In this document: piece by piece, positions 51,239 through 60,396 of the stretch
Numbering within the stretch: position 1 is the stretch's first letter
How the letters are laid out: each line of letters opens with the position of its first letter
Source: Sphingomonas panacis
Lineage (GTDB): Bacteria; Pseudomonadota; Alphaproteobacteria; Sphingomonadales; Sphingomonadaceae
Length of the DNA stretch: 64,000 bases
Direction: 5' to 3'
Assembly: GCF_001717955.1 (NCBI RefSeq)
Contig: NZ_CP014168.1
Coordinates: 1,364,001 to 1,428,000 of the forward strand
Position numbers and translations under genes: made by a program
Notes under the pieces: generated by a model
The model's input: only the letters and a program-made list of their open reading frames with translations
What the model was told of the DNA's origin: nothing
Database searches by the model: none

Positions 51239-52353
51239 GGTCGCAGATGAACCTCTTCGCCGCCGGCTTCGCAAATCTTGCCATTGACGATCGCGTGCGT
51301 GCCGCCATCGCAGCGGGCGCGCCCGTCGCTTTCAGCCTGTCAGGCGGCAAGGACAGCGTCTCGATCGGCCATGCCACCAACGCGCTGCTCGACCAGCTCA
51401 GCCACCCGCGCGAGCGGCGCGCGGCAGTCCATGCAGATCTCGGCCGGATCGAGTGGCGATCGACGCCCGCGCTGGTCGAATCGGCCGCCGCCGCGATCGG
51501 CGTGCCGCTCATCATCGTGCGCCGCAAGGCTGGCGATCTGGTTGATCGCTGGAAACGCCGCTTCGAGCTGGGCTGCGAGCGCTATGTCGATCTGCTCACT
51601 TACCACCTCACCGGTCCGTGGAGTTCGGCCAGCAACCGCTTCTGCACAGCCGAGTTGAAGACGCAGGTCATCCTCCCCGAGCTGCTGCGCCGCTGGCGCG
51701 GCACACAAATCCTTTCCGTCGTCGGCATCCGCCGCGAGGAGAGCCTCAAACGCCGCCTTGCGCCAATTTCTAAGGTCGAAGGGAAGCCGTGGGTGCGAGC
51801 CAACGGGGGCGGCATCATCACTTGGCACCCGGGCGTCGATGTCCGCGAGGACGAGGTCTATACCTACATCGCGCGCGAGCGCCTGCCACTCGCCGAGGCA
51901 TATCCGCTGGGCAGCACCCGGTTCGGCTGCGCCTTCTGTGTGTTGGCTTCGGCGAACGATATCGGCGTGGCGGCGCGCGCGCCCGGTAACCTCGGCGTGC
52001 TGCTGCACTTGGTCGATATCGAGGCTACCTCGACCTTCTCATTCCAGCCCGAGCGCTGGCTCGGCGATGTCGCGCCGGATCTGTTGCCGGCGTCGCTCGC
52101 GGCAGATTTCGCGCGCGGCAAGGCGCTCGCCCAGGAGCGGCGCCGGCTTGAGGATAGGATGCCCGCTAACCTCCGCTACGTGAAGGGCTGGCCACAGCGC
52201 GTGCCCTCGCTCGCAGAAGCGAGCGTCATCCTGACCACCCGCACCGCGATCCTCGCCATGCACGGTCTCGCCTCGCCCTACGACACGCCTCAACTGATCC
52301 GCGACCGCATAGCTGCCCTGTACGATGCCCAACGGGTGAAGGAAGCGGCATGA
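51235..52353 (+). CDS. PAPS reductase/DndC-like ATP-pyrophosphatase family protein
   Basis: 372 residues from ATG 51235; a longer open frame runs back through the ASCH region and is rejected. Seen: the PP-loop SLSGGKDSVSIGHATNALL near residue 35, AAVHADLGRIEW, the RFCTAELKT motif and VVGIRREES, and cysteines in STRFGCAFCVLAS. Phage members of this adenosine-phosphosulfate-reductase fold are linked to DNA sulfur or other nucleotide modification, but their chemistry is not settled. It overlaps a DNA methyltransferase. Confidence 0.82.
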   Translation: MRSQMNLFAAGFANLAIDDRVRAAIAAGAPVAFSLSGGKDSVSIGHATNALLDQLSHPRERRAAVHADLGRIEWRSTPALVESAAAAIGVPLIIVRRKAGDLVDRWKRRFELGCERYVDLLTYHLTGPWSSASNRFCTAELKTQVILPELLRRWRGTQILSVVGIRREESLKRRLAPISKVEGKPWVRANGGGIITWHPGVDVREDEVYTYIARERLPLAEAYPLGSTRFGCAFCVLASANDIGVAARAPGNLGVLLHLVDIEATSTFSFQPERWLGDVAPDLLPASLAADFARGKALAQERRRLEDRMPANLRYVKGWPQRVPSLAEASVILTTRTAILAMHGLASPYDTPQLIRDRIAALYDAQRVKEAA

Positions 52354-53042
52354 CGCCCGTCATCATAGGCCGGGCCACGCTCTACTGCGGCGACGCCTAC
52401 AACATCCGTCCTCAGCTCGGCTTCCACGATGCCGACGTAGCGGACCCGCCCTACCGGTTCCGCGCCGAGGGTGGCGGGCGCTACCGCAAGGCGCGCCCGA
52501 ACATGGACCGGATCACGGACGAGGCGCTGCATCGCGGCTTCGACATGGCGATCGTCAACCCGCTGCTGTGCGGCGCGGCGATCGTCTTCGCCCACAACGA
52601 CCAGCTCGCCGAGCTGCTGCGCCTGGTCCAAGGCCAGTTCCACCGCCATGCGCTGTGCGTCTGGCAGAAGACGAACCCGCAGCCGGTCGCCAACAAGCAT
52701 TATCGGCCCGACGTCGAGTTCTACGTCCATGCGTGGAACCGCGGATATCATCCTTCGGGCACGCTCGCCGAGCTGATGCGCGTCAGCCGCATATCGTCGC
52801 CGCGCCTCGCCGCGCGCTTCGACCATCCGACCTGCAAGCCAGACGCCCTGATGAGCAAGATCATCGCCAACGCGGCCGGCACGAGCATTTGCGACCCGTT
52901 CATGGGAACAGGCTCGACCGGCGTCGCCGCGATCCGCGCCGGCAAGCGCTTCACTGGCATCGAGCGGGATCCGCGATATTTCGCAACGGCGGTGGAGCGC
53001 ATCGCCACGGCGGTCGCCGAGTTGGAGAGGATGGCGGCATGA
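52350..53042 (+). CDS. DNA methyltransferase (N6-adenine/N4-cytosine type)
   Basis: 230 residues. Motif IV DPPYRF near residue 33, then HPTCKP, and motif I FMGTGSTG near residue 192, i.e. the beta-class (permuted) order of N4-cytosine/N6-adenine enzymes. No HTH or cognate nuclease is present. Probably protects phage DNA or interacts with the neighbouring modification genes. ATG overlaps the PAPS-reductase-like stop. Confidence 0.88.
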   Translation: MTPVIIGRATLYCGDAYNIRPQLGFHDADVADPPYRFRAEGGGRYRKARPNMDRITDEALHRGFDMAIVNPLLCGAAIVFAHNDQLAELLRLVQGQFHRHALCVWQKTNPQPVANKHYRPDVEFYVHAWNRGYHPSGTLAELMRVSRISSPRLAARFDHPTCKPDALMSKIIANAAGTSICDPFMGTGSTGVAAIRAGKRFTGIERDPRYFATAVERIATAVAELERMAA

Positions 53043-53227
53043 CGGCGCCCGCCCGGTTCAAACAACAGGACATTACGCGGGCGTTGCGCGGCGCGCGGGC
53101 GGCTGGCTTTACGCGCGTTCGCGTCGGAATTGACGTAACCGGTAACATGGTGATCGATGCGGCCGACGATTCGGTGGAACTGCCCGCACCGGCCAATCCG
53201 CTCGACAGGATCCTGCCCCGACGATGA
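53039..53227 (+). CDS. Small protein upstream of integrase (possible excisionase)
   Basis: 62 residues, basic (MTAPARFKQQDITRALRGARAAGFTRVRVGIDVTGNMVIDA). Overlaps the methyltransferase stop and the integrase start. Short basic proteins just before int are often excisionases, but no AlpA/Xis helix-turn-helix is evident here. Confidence 0.55.
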   Translation: MTAPARFKQQDITRALRGARAAGFTRVRVGIDVTGNMVIDAADDSVELPAPANPLDRILPRR

Positions 53228-54357
53228 AAACCCGCTATCGCAACGTGACTGTCGGCCCCGATCGCCACGGCAAGTTGCGCGCGCGCTTCCGCAAGACTGG
53301 CGCGCCGGCGTCCTACATGAAGACCTTGCCCGATCAGCCGGGCTTCGACGCAGAGTATCGGGCGCTAGTGGATGGCGCCAGCAAGGCGAGTGCGGCCAGC
53401 CCCGGTGTGATCCCGCGTAGCGTCAGTGATCTGCTCAACCGCTTCTATGCCTCGGCCGATTTTCGCGGTGCGGGTTCGGATGAGAGCCGCAAGCGCCGGC
53501 GCGGGATCCTCGAGAGCATCCGCGCGGAGTTCGGCAACGACCTGGTCGCCAATTTCACCTTCGAGCATATCGAAGCAATCCTGCTCGCTCGCTGCGAGAA
53601 GCGGAAAACCGACAAAGGCCGCACCGTCGGGGGCATGGTGGCCGCGATGAACCTGCGCGAGGAACTGGATCGGCTGTTCCGCTACGCCAAACGCATCAAG
53701 TGGCGCACCGACAATCCCGTTGAGGAAGCAGCGCCGGTCGGCAAGGCTAAGATCGGCAGCTTCTACAGTTGGACCGAAGCCGACATCCAACGTTACAAGG
53801 ATCACCATCCACTCGGCACGAACGCGCGCCTGGCGCTGGAAATCCTGCTTTGGACCGGGCAGCGGCGCGGCGATGCGACGCGGTTCGGTCGAAAGCACAT
53901 CGTGCGCGGGAAGATCAATTTCGAGGCGCGCAAGAATGGCGCGGATCTCTGGCTACCCGTCGCGCCGGATCTACGCCGCGCGATCGAGGCGATGCCGACC
54001 GTGGGAATCGATACCTTCCTCGTCACCCACTATGGCAAGCCCTTCACGAAAGACGGCTTTGGCAACCGCATGCGCGAGTGGTGCGACGCGGCCGGCCTGC
54101 CGCAATGTACCGCGCACGGCTTGCGCAAGGCGATCGCGCGCCGCTCGGCCGAGACCGAGGCAACGCAGCAGGGCATCAAGGCGGTAGGCGGCTGGAAGGG
54201 CGACGAGGAGGTCCGCACCTATGTCGCCGGCATCGAGCAAGAACGCCTCGCCGACCTCACGCTGGGGCGGGTGATCGAACGCTTTTCGGAGCGAAATCCG
54301 GCAGAATTGGCTAACCGGGCTGACCCGAATTTGCCTAACCCTGACAAGAACGGCTGA
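53224..54357 (+). CDS. int: Phage tyrosine integrase
   Basis: 377 residues. N-terminal SAM-like core-binding region (DFRGAGSDESRKRRRGILESIR), then catalytic residues: Arg in ILLWTGQRRGDATRFG near 215, the HGLRKAIARRS box near 298, and tyrosine in EEVRTYVAGIEQERL near 339. All core R-H-R-H/W-Y positions look present. It lies 24 bp from the tRNA-Lys gene and attR, as integrases often do. It is in the same operon as the early genes, so regulation through the switch is likely. Confidence 0.95.
   Translation: MKTRYRNVTVGPDRHGKLRARFRKTGAPASYMKTLPDQPGFDAEYRALVDGASKASAASPGVIPRSVSDLLNRFYASADFRGAGSDESRKRRRGILESIRAEFGNDLVANFTFEHIEAILLARCEKRKTDKGRTVGGMVAAMNLREELDRLFRYAKRIKWRTDNPVEEAAPVGKAKIGSFYSWTEADIQRYKDHHPLGTNARLALEILLWTGQRRGDATRFGRKHIVRGKINFEARKNGADLWLPVAPDLRRAIEAMPTVGIDTFLVTHYGKPFTKDGFGNRMREWCDAAGLPQCTAHGLRKAIARRSAETEATQQGIKAVGGWKGDEEVRTYVAGIEQERLADLTLGRVIERFSERNPAELANRADPNLPNPDKNG
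54307..54340 (+). repeat. Candidate integrase arm sites, right cluster
   Basis: TTGGCTAACC (54307-54316) and TTTGCCTAACC (54330-54340) match the left-end motif and lie inside the end of the int gene, 38 to 71 bp from the attR core. They would be arm-type sites flanking the core after excision. Their location inside coding sequence means the C-terminal residues of integrase are constrained too. Confidence 0.6.
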
Positions 54358-54372
54358 TTTCCGCCGTTTTTT
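54349..54372 (+). terminator. Intrinsic terminator of int
   Basis: AACGGC-TGATTTCC-GCCGTT followed by a T-run (six Ts counting the two at the end of the stem), overlapping the int stop codon. It would prevent antisense read-through into tRNA-Lys. Confidence 0.75.
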
Positions 54373-54377
54373 CGGCT

Positions 54378-54396
54378 CGGTGGTGGGCTCGCCGGG
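54378..54396. other. attR (19-bp core inside tRNA-Lys)
   Basis: Identical to 15335-15353. It lies at the 3' end of the tRNA-Lys gene (minus strand), so prophage integration leaves the tRNA intact at this end and a copy of its 3' end at attL. Confidence 0.93.
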
Positions 54397-54456
54397 ATTC
54401 GAACCCGGGACCTACAGATTAAAAGTCCGTTGCTCTACCGACTGAGCTACGAGCCC
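54381..54456 (-). tRNA. tRNA-Lys (anticodon TTT), CCA encoded
   Basis: 76 nt on the minus strand. 5' acceptor GGGCTCG pairs with CGAGCCC before A-CCA; the T-arm TTCGAA in CCGGGTTCGAATCCCGG and the anticodon loop CTTTTAA with TTT fit lysine. D-arm GCTC...GAGC is present. It is the integration target of the prophage. Confidence 0.97.
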
Positions 54457-54474
54457 CCAACCGAAGGACGCCCG

Positions 54475-54966
54475 TTAGGGGCGCTTGGCCCGCCGGTCAA
54501 CCATGCGTGCCCGCGCGGCGAGCTGGCGGATGGTATGCCCCGACTGCGGATCGCGCCACAGCGGGGCGATCTGCGCGAGCGGATCGAGCACGAAGCGACG
54601 CGCGCGGAAGGCGGGATGCGGGATGACGAGCTTCGGCAGGCGCACGCGCCCGCCGCTCCACAGGATGATGTCGAGATCGATCACGCGCGCCCCCCAGCGC
54701 TGGCCGCGCCGCCGCCCGAAGCCGCGCTCGATGGCCTTGAGCGCGGCGAGCAAAGCCGGCGGATCGAGCGGTGTTTCCAGTAATACCGCACTGTTGGCGA
54801 AGCGCCGCGACGACGGCCCGAGCGGTGCTGTATCGAACACCGGCGCGACCGCGCGGACCCGCCCGAGCCGGGCGATCCCGGCGATCGCGGCGCGCAATTC
54901 GGCGGCAGGAGACCCGTGGCGGCCGCGGCGGTTCGATCCGAGCGCGAGGGCATAGCTTGTCGGCAT
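54475..54966 (-). CDS. folK: 2-amino-4-hydroxy-6-hydroxymethyldihydropteridine pyrophosphokinase
   Basis: 163 residues. Transfers pyrophosphate from ATP to hydroxymethyldihydropterin in folate synthesis. Seen: YALALGSNRRGR, VFDTAPLG, FANSAVLLET, and RVIDLDIILW, all HPPK motifs. Its start codon overlaps that of the divergent glycosylase by two bases if both use the first ATG; a later start on one side is therefore probable. Confidence 0.92.
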   Translation of the reverse strand: MPTSYALALGSNRRGRHGSPAAELRAAIAGIARLGRVRAVAPVFDTAPLGPSSRRFANSAVLLETPLDPPALLAALKAIERGFGRRRGQRWGARVIDLDIILWSGGRVRLPKLVIPHPAFRARRFVLDPLAQIAPLWRDPQSGHTIRQLAARARMVDRRAKRP

Positions 54967-55711
54967 GGCGGCACCCGCCTACGCCAGCGTGATGCTGTCC
55001 CCAAGCCCCAACCCGCCCGTCTCCGACCTGCCCGATCCCGCGCCGGAGGCGTTCGTCCCGACGAGCCCGCTGCCCGAGACCGAGCCGCCGCACGATTGCC
55101 CGCGCTGCCCGCGCCTCGTCGCGGTGCGCGATGCGCTGCGAGTCGAATATCCGAAATGGTGGAACGCGCCCGTGCCCGCGTTCGGCGATCCGCAAGCGTG
55201 GCTCGGCATCATCGGCCTCGCCCCCGGCAAGCACGGCGCGAATCGCACCGGGCGGCCGTTCACCGGCGATTACGCCGGCGACCTGCTGTTCGCGACGCTC
55301 GCCAAATTCGGTCTCGCCTCGGGCGTGTACGAGGCCAAGCCCGATGATTCGCTTCGGCTGGACGGCGCGATCATCCTCAGTGCGGTCAAATGCCTGCCGC
55401 CCGAGAACAAGCCGACGCCCGAGGAAATCCGCACCTGCCGCGCGTTCCTCGACGATCAGGTCGCGGCCTTGCCAAGCGCGCGCGTGTTCGTCGCGCTCGG
55501 CGAGCGGGCGCACCAATCGGCGGTGAAGGTGCTCGGCGGGCGGCTCCCCAAAGCGCGGTTCGCCCACCTTGCCGAGCATCGCATGCCCGACGGGCGCATA
55601 CTGATCGATAGCTATCACTGCTCGCGCCACAACCAGAACACCGGCGTGCTCACGAGCGAGATGTTCGAGGCGGTGTTCGCGCGCGCGCTGGAGCTTCGCG
55701 GGCACGTGTAA
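54965..55711 (+). CDS. Uracil-DNA glycosylase family protein (UDGb-like, family 5)
   Basis: 248 residues from ATG 54965 or about 239 from ATG 54992; the latter leaves room for folK control. Seen: N-terminal CPRCPRL cysteine pair, the active-site motif GLAPGKHGANRTGRPFTGDYAG, SAVKCLPPENKPTP, and SYHCSRHNQNTGVLT. This is the iron-sulfur-containing UDG superfamily acting on uracil and hypoxanthine in DNA. Confidence 0.88.
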   Translation: MAAPAYASVMLSPSPNPPVSDLPDPAPEAFVPTSPLPETEPPHDCPRCPRLVAVRDALRVEYPKWWNAPVPAFGDPQAWLGIIGLAPGKHGANRTGRPFTGDYAGDLLFATLAKFGLASGVYEAKPDDSLRLDGAIILSAVKCLPPENKPTPEEIRTCRAFLDDQVAALPSARVFVALGERAHQSAVKVLGGRLPKARFAHLAEHRMPDGRILIDSYHCSRHNQNTGVLTSEMFEAVFARALELRGHV

Positions 55712-55897
55712 TTGCGAACGAGAGGGCGGAGATTGGCTGCTTCGTCAAAACAAACACGGACGCGGAGGAGAGCGCCTCGCTCGATCCCCCGCGTATCGTA
55801 ATCGCCGGTGCCGGTCTTACCGGCGGCGTCCTCCCCAGGGCGTTCTTATGTTCGAGACGGCGGCTACGACACGCAGAGGCCTAGCCGAGTCGAAACC

Positions 55898-55927
55898 AAA
55901 AAAAAAAGGCCGGTACGAGACCGGCCT
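55898..55927 (-). terminator. Strong intrinsic terminator
   Basis: On the minus strand AGGCCGGT-CTCGT-ACCGGCCT is followed by about ten Ts (55907-55898). It ends the small RNA candidate and could also stop read-through from the amidase gene. On the plus strand the hairpin is followed by GAAAAGTTTT, a much weaker signal. Confidence 0.9.
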
Positions 55928-55995
55928 GAAAAGTTTTAGGAGAGGATGCCTGAAAGGCACACTCTTTGTGCGCCGCAACACGGCCGCTCGCAAGT
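55898..55995 (-). ncRNA. Candidate trans-acting small RNA
   Basis: Between the glycosylase and amidase genes, in a 370-bp gap without credible ORFs. On the minus strand: a first hairpin (GCACA-AAGAG-TGTGC), a single-stranded stretch containing CATCCTCTCCTAAAAC, an anti-Shine-Dalgarno-like CUCUCC, and a perfect terminator with a long U tail. This is the layout of alphaproteobacterial Hfq-dependent sRNAs such as SuhB/mmgR-type RNAs. Family membership is a guess; the 5' end is not located. Confidence 0.5.
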
Positions 55996-56079
55996 GCAAA
56001 ATTTGCAATTACTCTTGCAGAAATACGACGATGCGGTGTTCTGCGTCGACGAGTGGTGAAACTTTGCGAATGATAGCGT

Positions 56080-56943
<864 letters not shown>

Positions 56944-57085
56944 GACGCTCCCATAGCGGCTGCCTGTGACATCCGCACCCTCCAGGTCGCAGAATTGCGC
57001 GTGAGGTAGGCGGAGATGGGGATGAGCGGAGCGTTGGGAAAGGCGCGCGAACGGCGCAACGTGGCTGGGGAGCGAACATCGCGCC

Positions 57086-57436
57086 TCAGAGACATTGACC
57101 GGCATATATTGCCCATATGCGTGTAATCCGCGATGCCTCTGCTCTCCACCGGATTGACCACCCAATGATGCAGGGAAAACCTTTCCGCTCGAAGGTTGCA
57201 TCGTGCCACGGGCCATCCTCATCTTTGGCAGCGGGGCCTAAAATAAAGCCATCTCCTCTCAACTGCTTAACCACTTCTGATTCGGACGAGCCAATCGGAA
57301 AACGGAGTTGAACTCGCCTGTTTAGTTCTGCGGTTCCCTCTTTGAAATTAGCCGGCAAGCCATGCGTTAATTCTGGCTCGGCTTTTCCCCCGCAACTCGC
57401 CAGCGCTAGAAATGATAGGACAAGTAAGCGTCTCAC
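57086..57436 (-). CDS. Small lipoprotein, hypothetical
   Basis: 116 residues from GTG 57436. Lipobox LASC in RRLLVLSFLALASCGGK. Body FPIGSSESEVVKQLRGDGFILGP, then a GPWHDATFERKGFPCIIGWSIRWRAE segment. Similar small sphingomonad lipoproteins are uncharacterised. No partner gene suggested. Confidence 0.65.
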   Translation of the reverse strand: MRRLLVLSFLALASCGGKAEPELTHGLPANFKEGTAELNRRVQLRFPIGSSESEVVKQLRGDGFILGPAAKDEDGPWHDATFERKGFPCIIGWSIRWRAEASRITRIWAIYAGQCL

Positions 57437-57504
57437 TCGTCCAATCTAACGATCCGCTGAACGGCCGCAACTGGGCGGGAGCTGACCTCCCTAGAAGGAG
57501 CGGC

Positions 57505-58566
57505 TCAGAACTGGTGCCCGGTGCGGTCGCGCTTGGTCGCCAGATAGCGTTCGTTGTGCGGGTTGGCGGGCAGCACGTGCGGAACGCGCTGGGTGACGGT
57601 GATGCCAGCCGCTTCGAGTTGCGCGACCTTTTCGGGGTTGTTGGTGAGCAGCCGCACCGCATCCTGCCCAAGCAGCGCGAGCATCCGCGCCGCCACCGCG
57701 AAATTGCGCGAATCGATCGCGAAGCCGAGCCTCGTGTTGGCGTCGACCGTGTCGAAGCCCTGATCCTGAAGCGCATAGGCGCGCAGCTTGTTGATCAGGC
57801 CGATGCCGCGCCCCTCCTGCCGCAGATACAGCAGGATGCCCCAGCCGCTCGCCGTGATCGCCGCGATCGCCGCGTCGAGTTGCGGGCCGCAATCGCACTT
57901 CAGGCTGCCGAGCACGTCGCCGGTCAGGCATTCGCTGTGCAGCCGCACCAGCGGCGGCGTGCCGTCGGGCGTGCCGATCAGCAGCGCGACATGCTCGCCG
58001 GGCATTTCGGGGGTTCGGAAGGCGTAGATCTCGGCGTGTTCGGCGCCCGCGACCGGCAGGCGCGCGTGCGTGGCGATGGTGAGGCGCGCCGCATCCTCGT
58101 GCGCGCCGATATCGGCCGGGGTGATCGTCAGCGCGGCCGATCCGCCCGGCAGCGCGAAGAACGCCGGCAGCATCCCGCCGATCCGCGCGAGCGCGAGCGC
58201 CGCGCCGGCCGCCGCGGTCTCGGCGAGCGGGGTCGCGTAGAACGGCCCCATCAGCGGGTTCTGGAGATCGAATTGCGGATCGGCGAGTGCGGTCGCGGCG
58301 GCGAAATCGAGCCAGCGCGTGCGGTCGATCAGCACCGGCGCGTCGGGCACGGCGGCGTCGCGCTGGTTGGCGAGCTTGAGCGTCACCGCGCGGCCGGCGC
58401 TGAGCAGCACCGGCGCGACGCCGGTCGGATCGAACGCGGCGAGCCGCGCCGGATCGGCGGTTTCGATCGGCAGCAGCGCCAAACTACCATCCGCGCCGTG
58501 GATCGCGATCGGCCAGCCGCGCCGCAGCGCGTCGATCGCCAGCGCGGTCAGCCGTGCATCGCTCAT
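57505..58566 (-). CDS. ribA: GTP cyclohydrolase II
   Basis: 353 residues. The C-terminal half is the RibA catalytic domain: [24 protein letters not shown] with three zinc cysteines, [17 protein letters not shown], and [16 protein letters not shown]. It makes the first intermediate of riboflavin from GTP. The N-terminal about 150 residues are a separate domain seen in many alphaproteobacterial RibA, distinct from RibB (no DHBP synthase motifs). Its ATG overlaps the xth stop by four bases, so the two are coupled. Confidence 0.92.
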   Translation of the reverse strand: MSDARLTALAIDALRRGWPIAIHGADGSLALLPIETADPARLAAFDPTGVAPVLLSAGRAVTLKLANQRDAAVPDAPVLIDRTRWLDFAAATALADPQFDLQNPLMGPFYATPLAETAAAGAALALARIGGMLPAFFALPGGSAALTITPADIGAHEDAARLTIATHARLPVAGAEHAEIYAFRTPEMPGEHVALLIGTPDGTPPLVRLHSECLTGDVLGSLKCDCGPQLDAAIAAITASGWGILLYLRQEGRGIGLINKLRAYALQDQGFDTVDANTRLGFAIDSRNFAVAARMLALLGQDAVRLLTNNPEKVAQLEAAGITVTQRVPHVLPANPHNERYLATKRDRTGHQF

Positions 58567-59378
58567 GCCGCGAACTCGGTCATGATCGGCACGTGATCGG
58601 AGGGTTTGAGCCAGCTCCGGCAGCCTTCGAACACGGTATGCGACACCGCCTTGGCGGCGACCTCGGCGGTCGCCCACATATGGTCGAGCCGGCGCCCGCG
58701 ATCGTTGACGGTGAAATCGGGCGAGCGGTAGCTCCACCACGTATGCAGCCGCGCCGGGGCGGGGTGGAAATGCCGGCCGAGATCGACCCAGGTGTTCGAC
58801 GCCTTGAGCCGGTCGAGCGCATCGACCTCGATCGGCGTATGGCTGACGACGTTCAGCAATTGCTTGTGCCCCCATACGTCCGAGGGCAGCGGCGCGATGT
58901 TGAAATCGCCGACCAGCAGCGTGGGCGCGGTGAGGCTCTTCGACCAGGCGGTCATCCGCTCGACGAAATCGAGCTTCTGGCCGAACTTGGGGTTCACGTC
59001 GCGATCGGGCACGTCGCCGCCCGCCGGCACATAGACGTTCTCGATCCGCATCCCGTTCGCCAGCCGCACGCCGATATGGCGCGCCTCGCGATTCGCCTGC
59101 CAGTCGAGCCGGTCGTCCTCGACCAGCGGCACACGGCTGAGGATCGCGACGCCGTGGTGCATGCGCTGGCCGTGGAGCATGATGTGCTTGTAGCCGAGCG
59201 CCTTGAACGCGGCGGCGGGGAAATCGCCGTCGATCACCTTGGTTTCCTGAAGGCACAGGATGTCGGGCGAAACCTCGCGCAGGAACTGTTCGACGATCTC
59301 GATGCGGAACCGCACCGAGTTGATGTTCCAGGAGACGATTTTCAGCGTGTCGGCGGCGGAAGAAGGCATTGCAGGCAT
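58563..59378 (-). CDS. xth: Exodeoxyribonuclease III
   Basis: 271 residues (or 268 from ATG 59369). AP endonuclease/3'-exonuclease of base-excision repair. Seen: [30 protein letters not shown]-like region, the VYVPAGG loop, VGDFNIAP, and the closing SDHVPIM motif (D-H pair). Overlaps ribA. Confidence 0.93.
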   Translation of the reverse strand: MPAMPSSAADTLKIVSWNINSVRFRIEIVEQFLREVSPDILCLQETKVIDGDFPAAAFKALGYKHIMLHGQRMHHGVAILSRVPLVEDDRLDWQANREARHIGVRLANGMRIENVYVPAGGDVPDRDVNPKFGQKLDFVERMTAWSKSLTAPTLLVGDFNIAPLPSDVWGHKQLLNVVSHTPIEVDALDRLKASNTWVDLGRHFHPAPARLHTWWSYRSPDFTVNDRGRRLDHMWATAEVAAKAVSHTVFEGCRSWLKPSDHVPIMTEFAA

Positions 59379-59674
59379 GTAGCCATCGCCGCGACGCTAC
59401 GCCAGCGCGGTTGTTTACAGGGGCGCATTCCGGTCGGCAGGGCGCGAAAACGGAAAGGCCCTCGCTCCGGGGGCATGGAGCGAGGGCCGACCGGCGTTCG
59501 TCACGCAGGCGGGGAGCGGAGCCTCAAGCAACAGGGGGAAATCTCAAGGTCCCCGCAACCGCAAGACCGATCTAGGCCCGTGAACCTGTCGCCACTATGA
59601 ACGAACCGGCCAGAATCGGATGACATCGGCGTTATTGTGTTTCCCCACGGAAACATTGCGTTGCGCGGGGAAGC

Positions 59675-60283
59675 TCAGCCCTTCGGCGATTTGCTGCGCG
59701 GGTCGTTCCAGCGGAACGTTCCGTCGGAGACGGGCGCGTTGAACCGTTCGTCCGAGAGGCGGATGGTGGTGCGGTTGTTCTGCGAATCGAGCGCGACCCA
59801 GCCTTCCATCCGCAACCCCGCCGGCGCGGCGGCGTCGCGGGTGAAGACCATGTTGATCCGGCCGTATTCGGGATGCTTGGGATCGGCCGCGTCGATCGAG
59901 ATGATGCGCGGATCGCCGCTGTCGACGACGTGCGCGATGCCGGCGATGTCGCGATCGGGGTTGAGCAGCACGCCGAGCGGAGTCGAGCCGATCGGCCAGC
60001 GCTGCACCTGCCGCACCGAATAATCGATGAAGGTCAGCGCCTTGCCGTCGCCGACGATCAGGATCGACACGCCCTTCTGATATTGGAAGCGGATCTTGCC
60101 GGGCTGCTTGAGCGTCAGCGTGCCGGTGACGACCTTGCCGTTGCGATCGGTCTGCGTGAACGCCGCGGTCATCGTCTGGATGCTGCGCAGGTGCTTCTGC
60201 ACGAGCGCGAGATCCTGGTTGGCAGGCGCGGCGGCGATGAGGGCGGGCGCCGCGAGCAGCGCCCAGGCCGGAGAACGGATCAT
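59675..60283 (-). CDS. lolA: Outer-membrane lipoprotein carrier protein LolA
   Basis: 202 residues with a short signal peptide (AWALLAAPALIAAAPA). Seen: LRSIQTMTAAFTQTDRNGKVVTGTLTLKQPGKIRFQY, the LolA core, and RLSDERFNAPVSDGTFRWNDPR. It ferries lipoproteins across the periplasm to LolB. It follows ftsK (upstream on the same strand). The 296-bp gap to xth (59379-59674) shows no gene. Confidence 0.92.
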   Translation of the reverse strand: MIRSPAWALLAAPALIAAAPANQDLALVQKHLRSIQTMTAAFTQTDRNGKVVTGTLTLKQPGKIRFQYQKGVSILIVGDGKALTFIDYSVRQVQRWPIGSTPLGVLLNPDRDIAGIAHVVDSGDPRIISIDAADPKHPEYGRINMVFTRDAAAPAGLRMEGWVALDSQNNRTTIRLSDERFNAPVSDGTFRWNDPRSKSPKG

Positions 60284-60396
60284 GTGGTAACTCCCGAAAT
60301 CTGCGCGCGAGACTTAGGCGGCGCGGCTTGAACCCGCTCTTAACGCATTCCGGCGGCGTTGGCCCCGGCCGAGTCCGGGCGTGCGTCGTGCGTCCC

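Larger units (their letters stand above)
15335..54396. mobile_element. P2-like temperate prophage integrated in tRNA-Lys(TTT)
   Basis: About 39 kb between 19-bp direct repeats at 15335-15353 and 54378-54396. It has a tyrosine integrase beside attR and recognisable P2-order genes Q, P / O, N, M, L, X, lysis, R, S, J, I, H, V, W, FI, FII, E, E', T, U, D, plus repressor, CII-like and Ogr-like regulators and a replication gene. All core morphogenesis genes are present and none is visibly broken, so it may be inducible. The contractile-tail gene set predicts a myovirus particle. The gene layout is collinear with P2 except for V-W and the att position. Confidence 0.95.

Noticed and set aside
15335..54396. 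Mu-like transposable phage
   Set aside because: No DDE transposase or MuB; a tyrosine integrase and a tRNA-derived att repeat are present, and the structural genes follow P2.
57505..59256. 583-codon minus frame covering ribA and the xth region
   Set aside because: Only its C-terminal part is RibA; the N-terminal extension is xth read out of frame.
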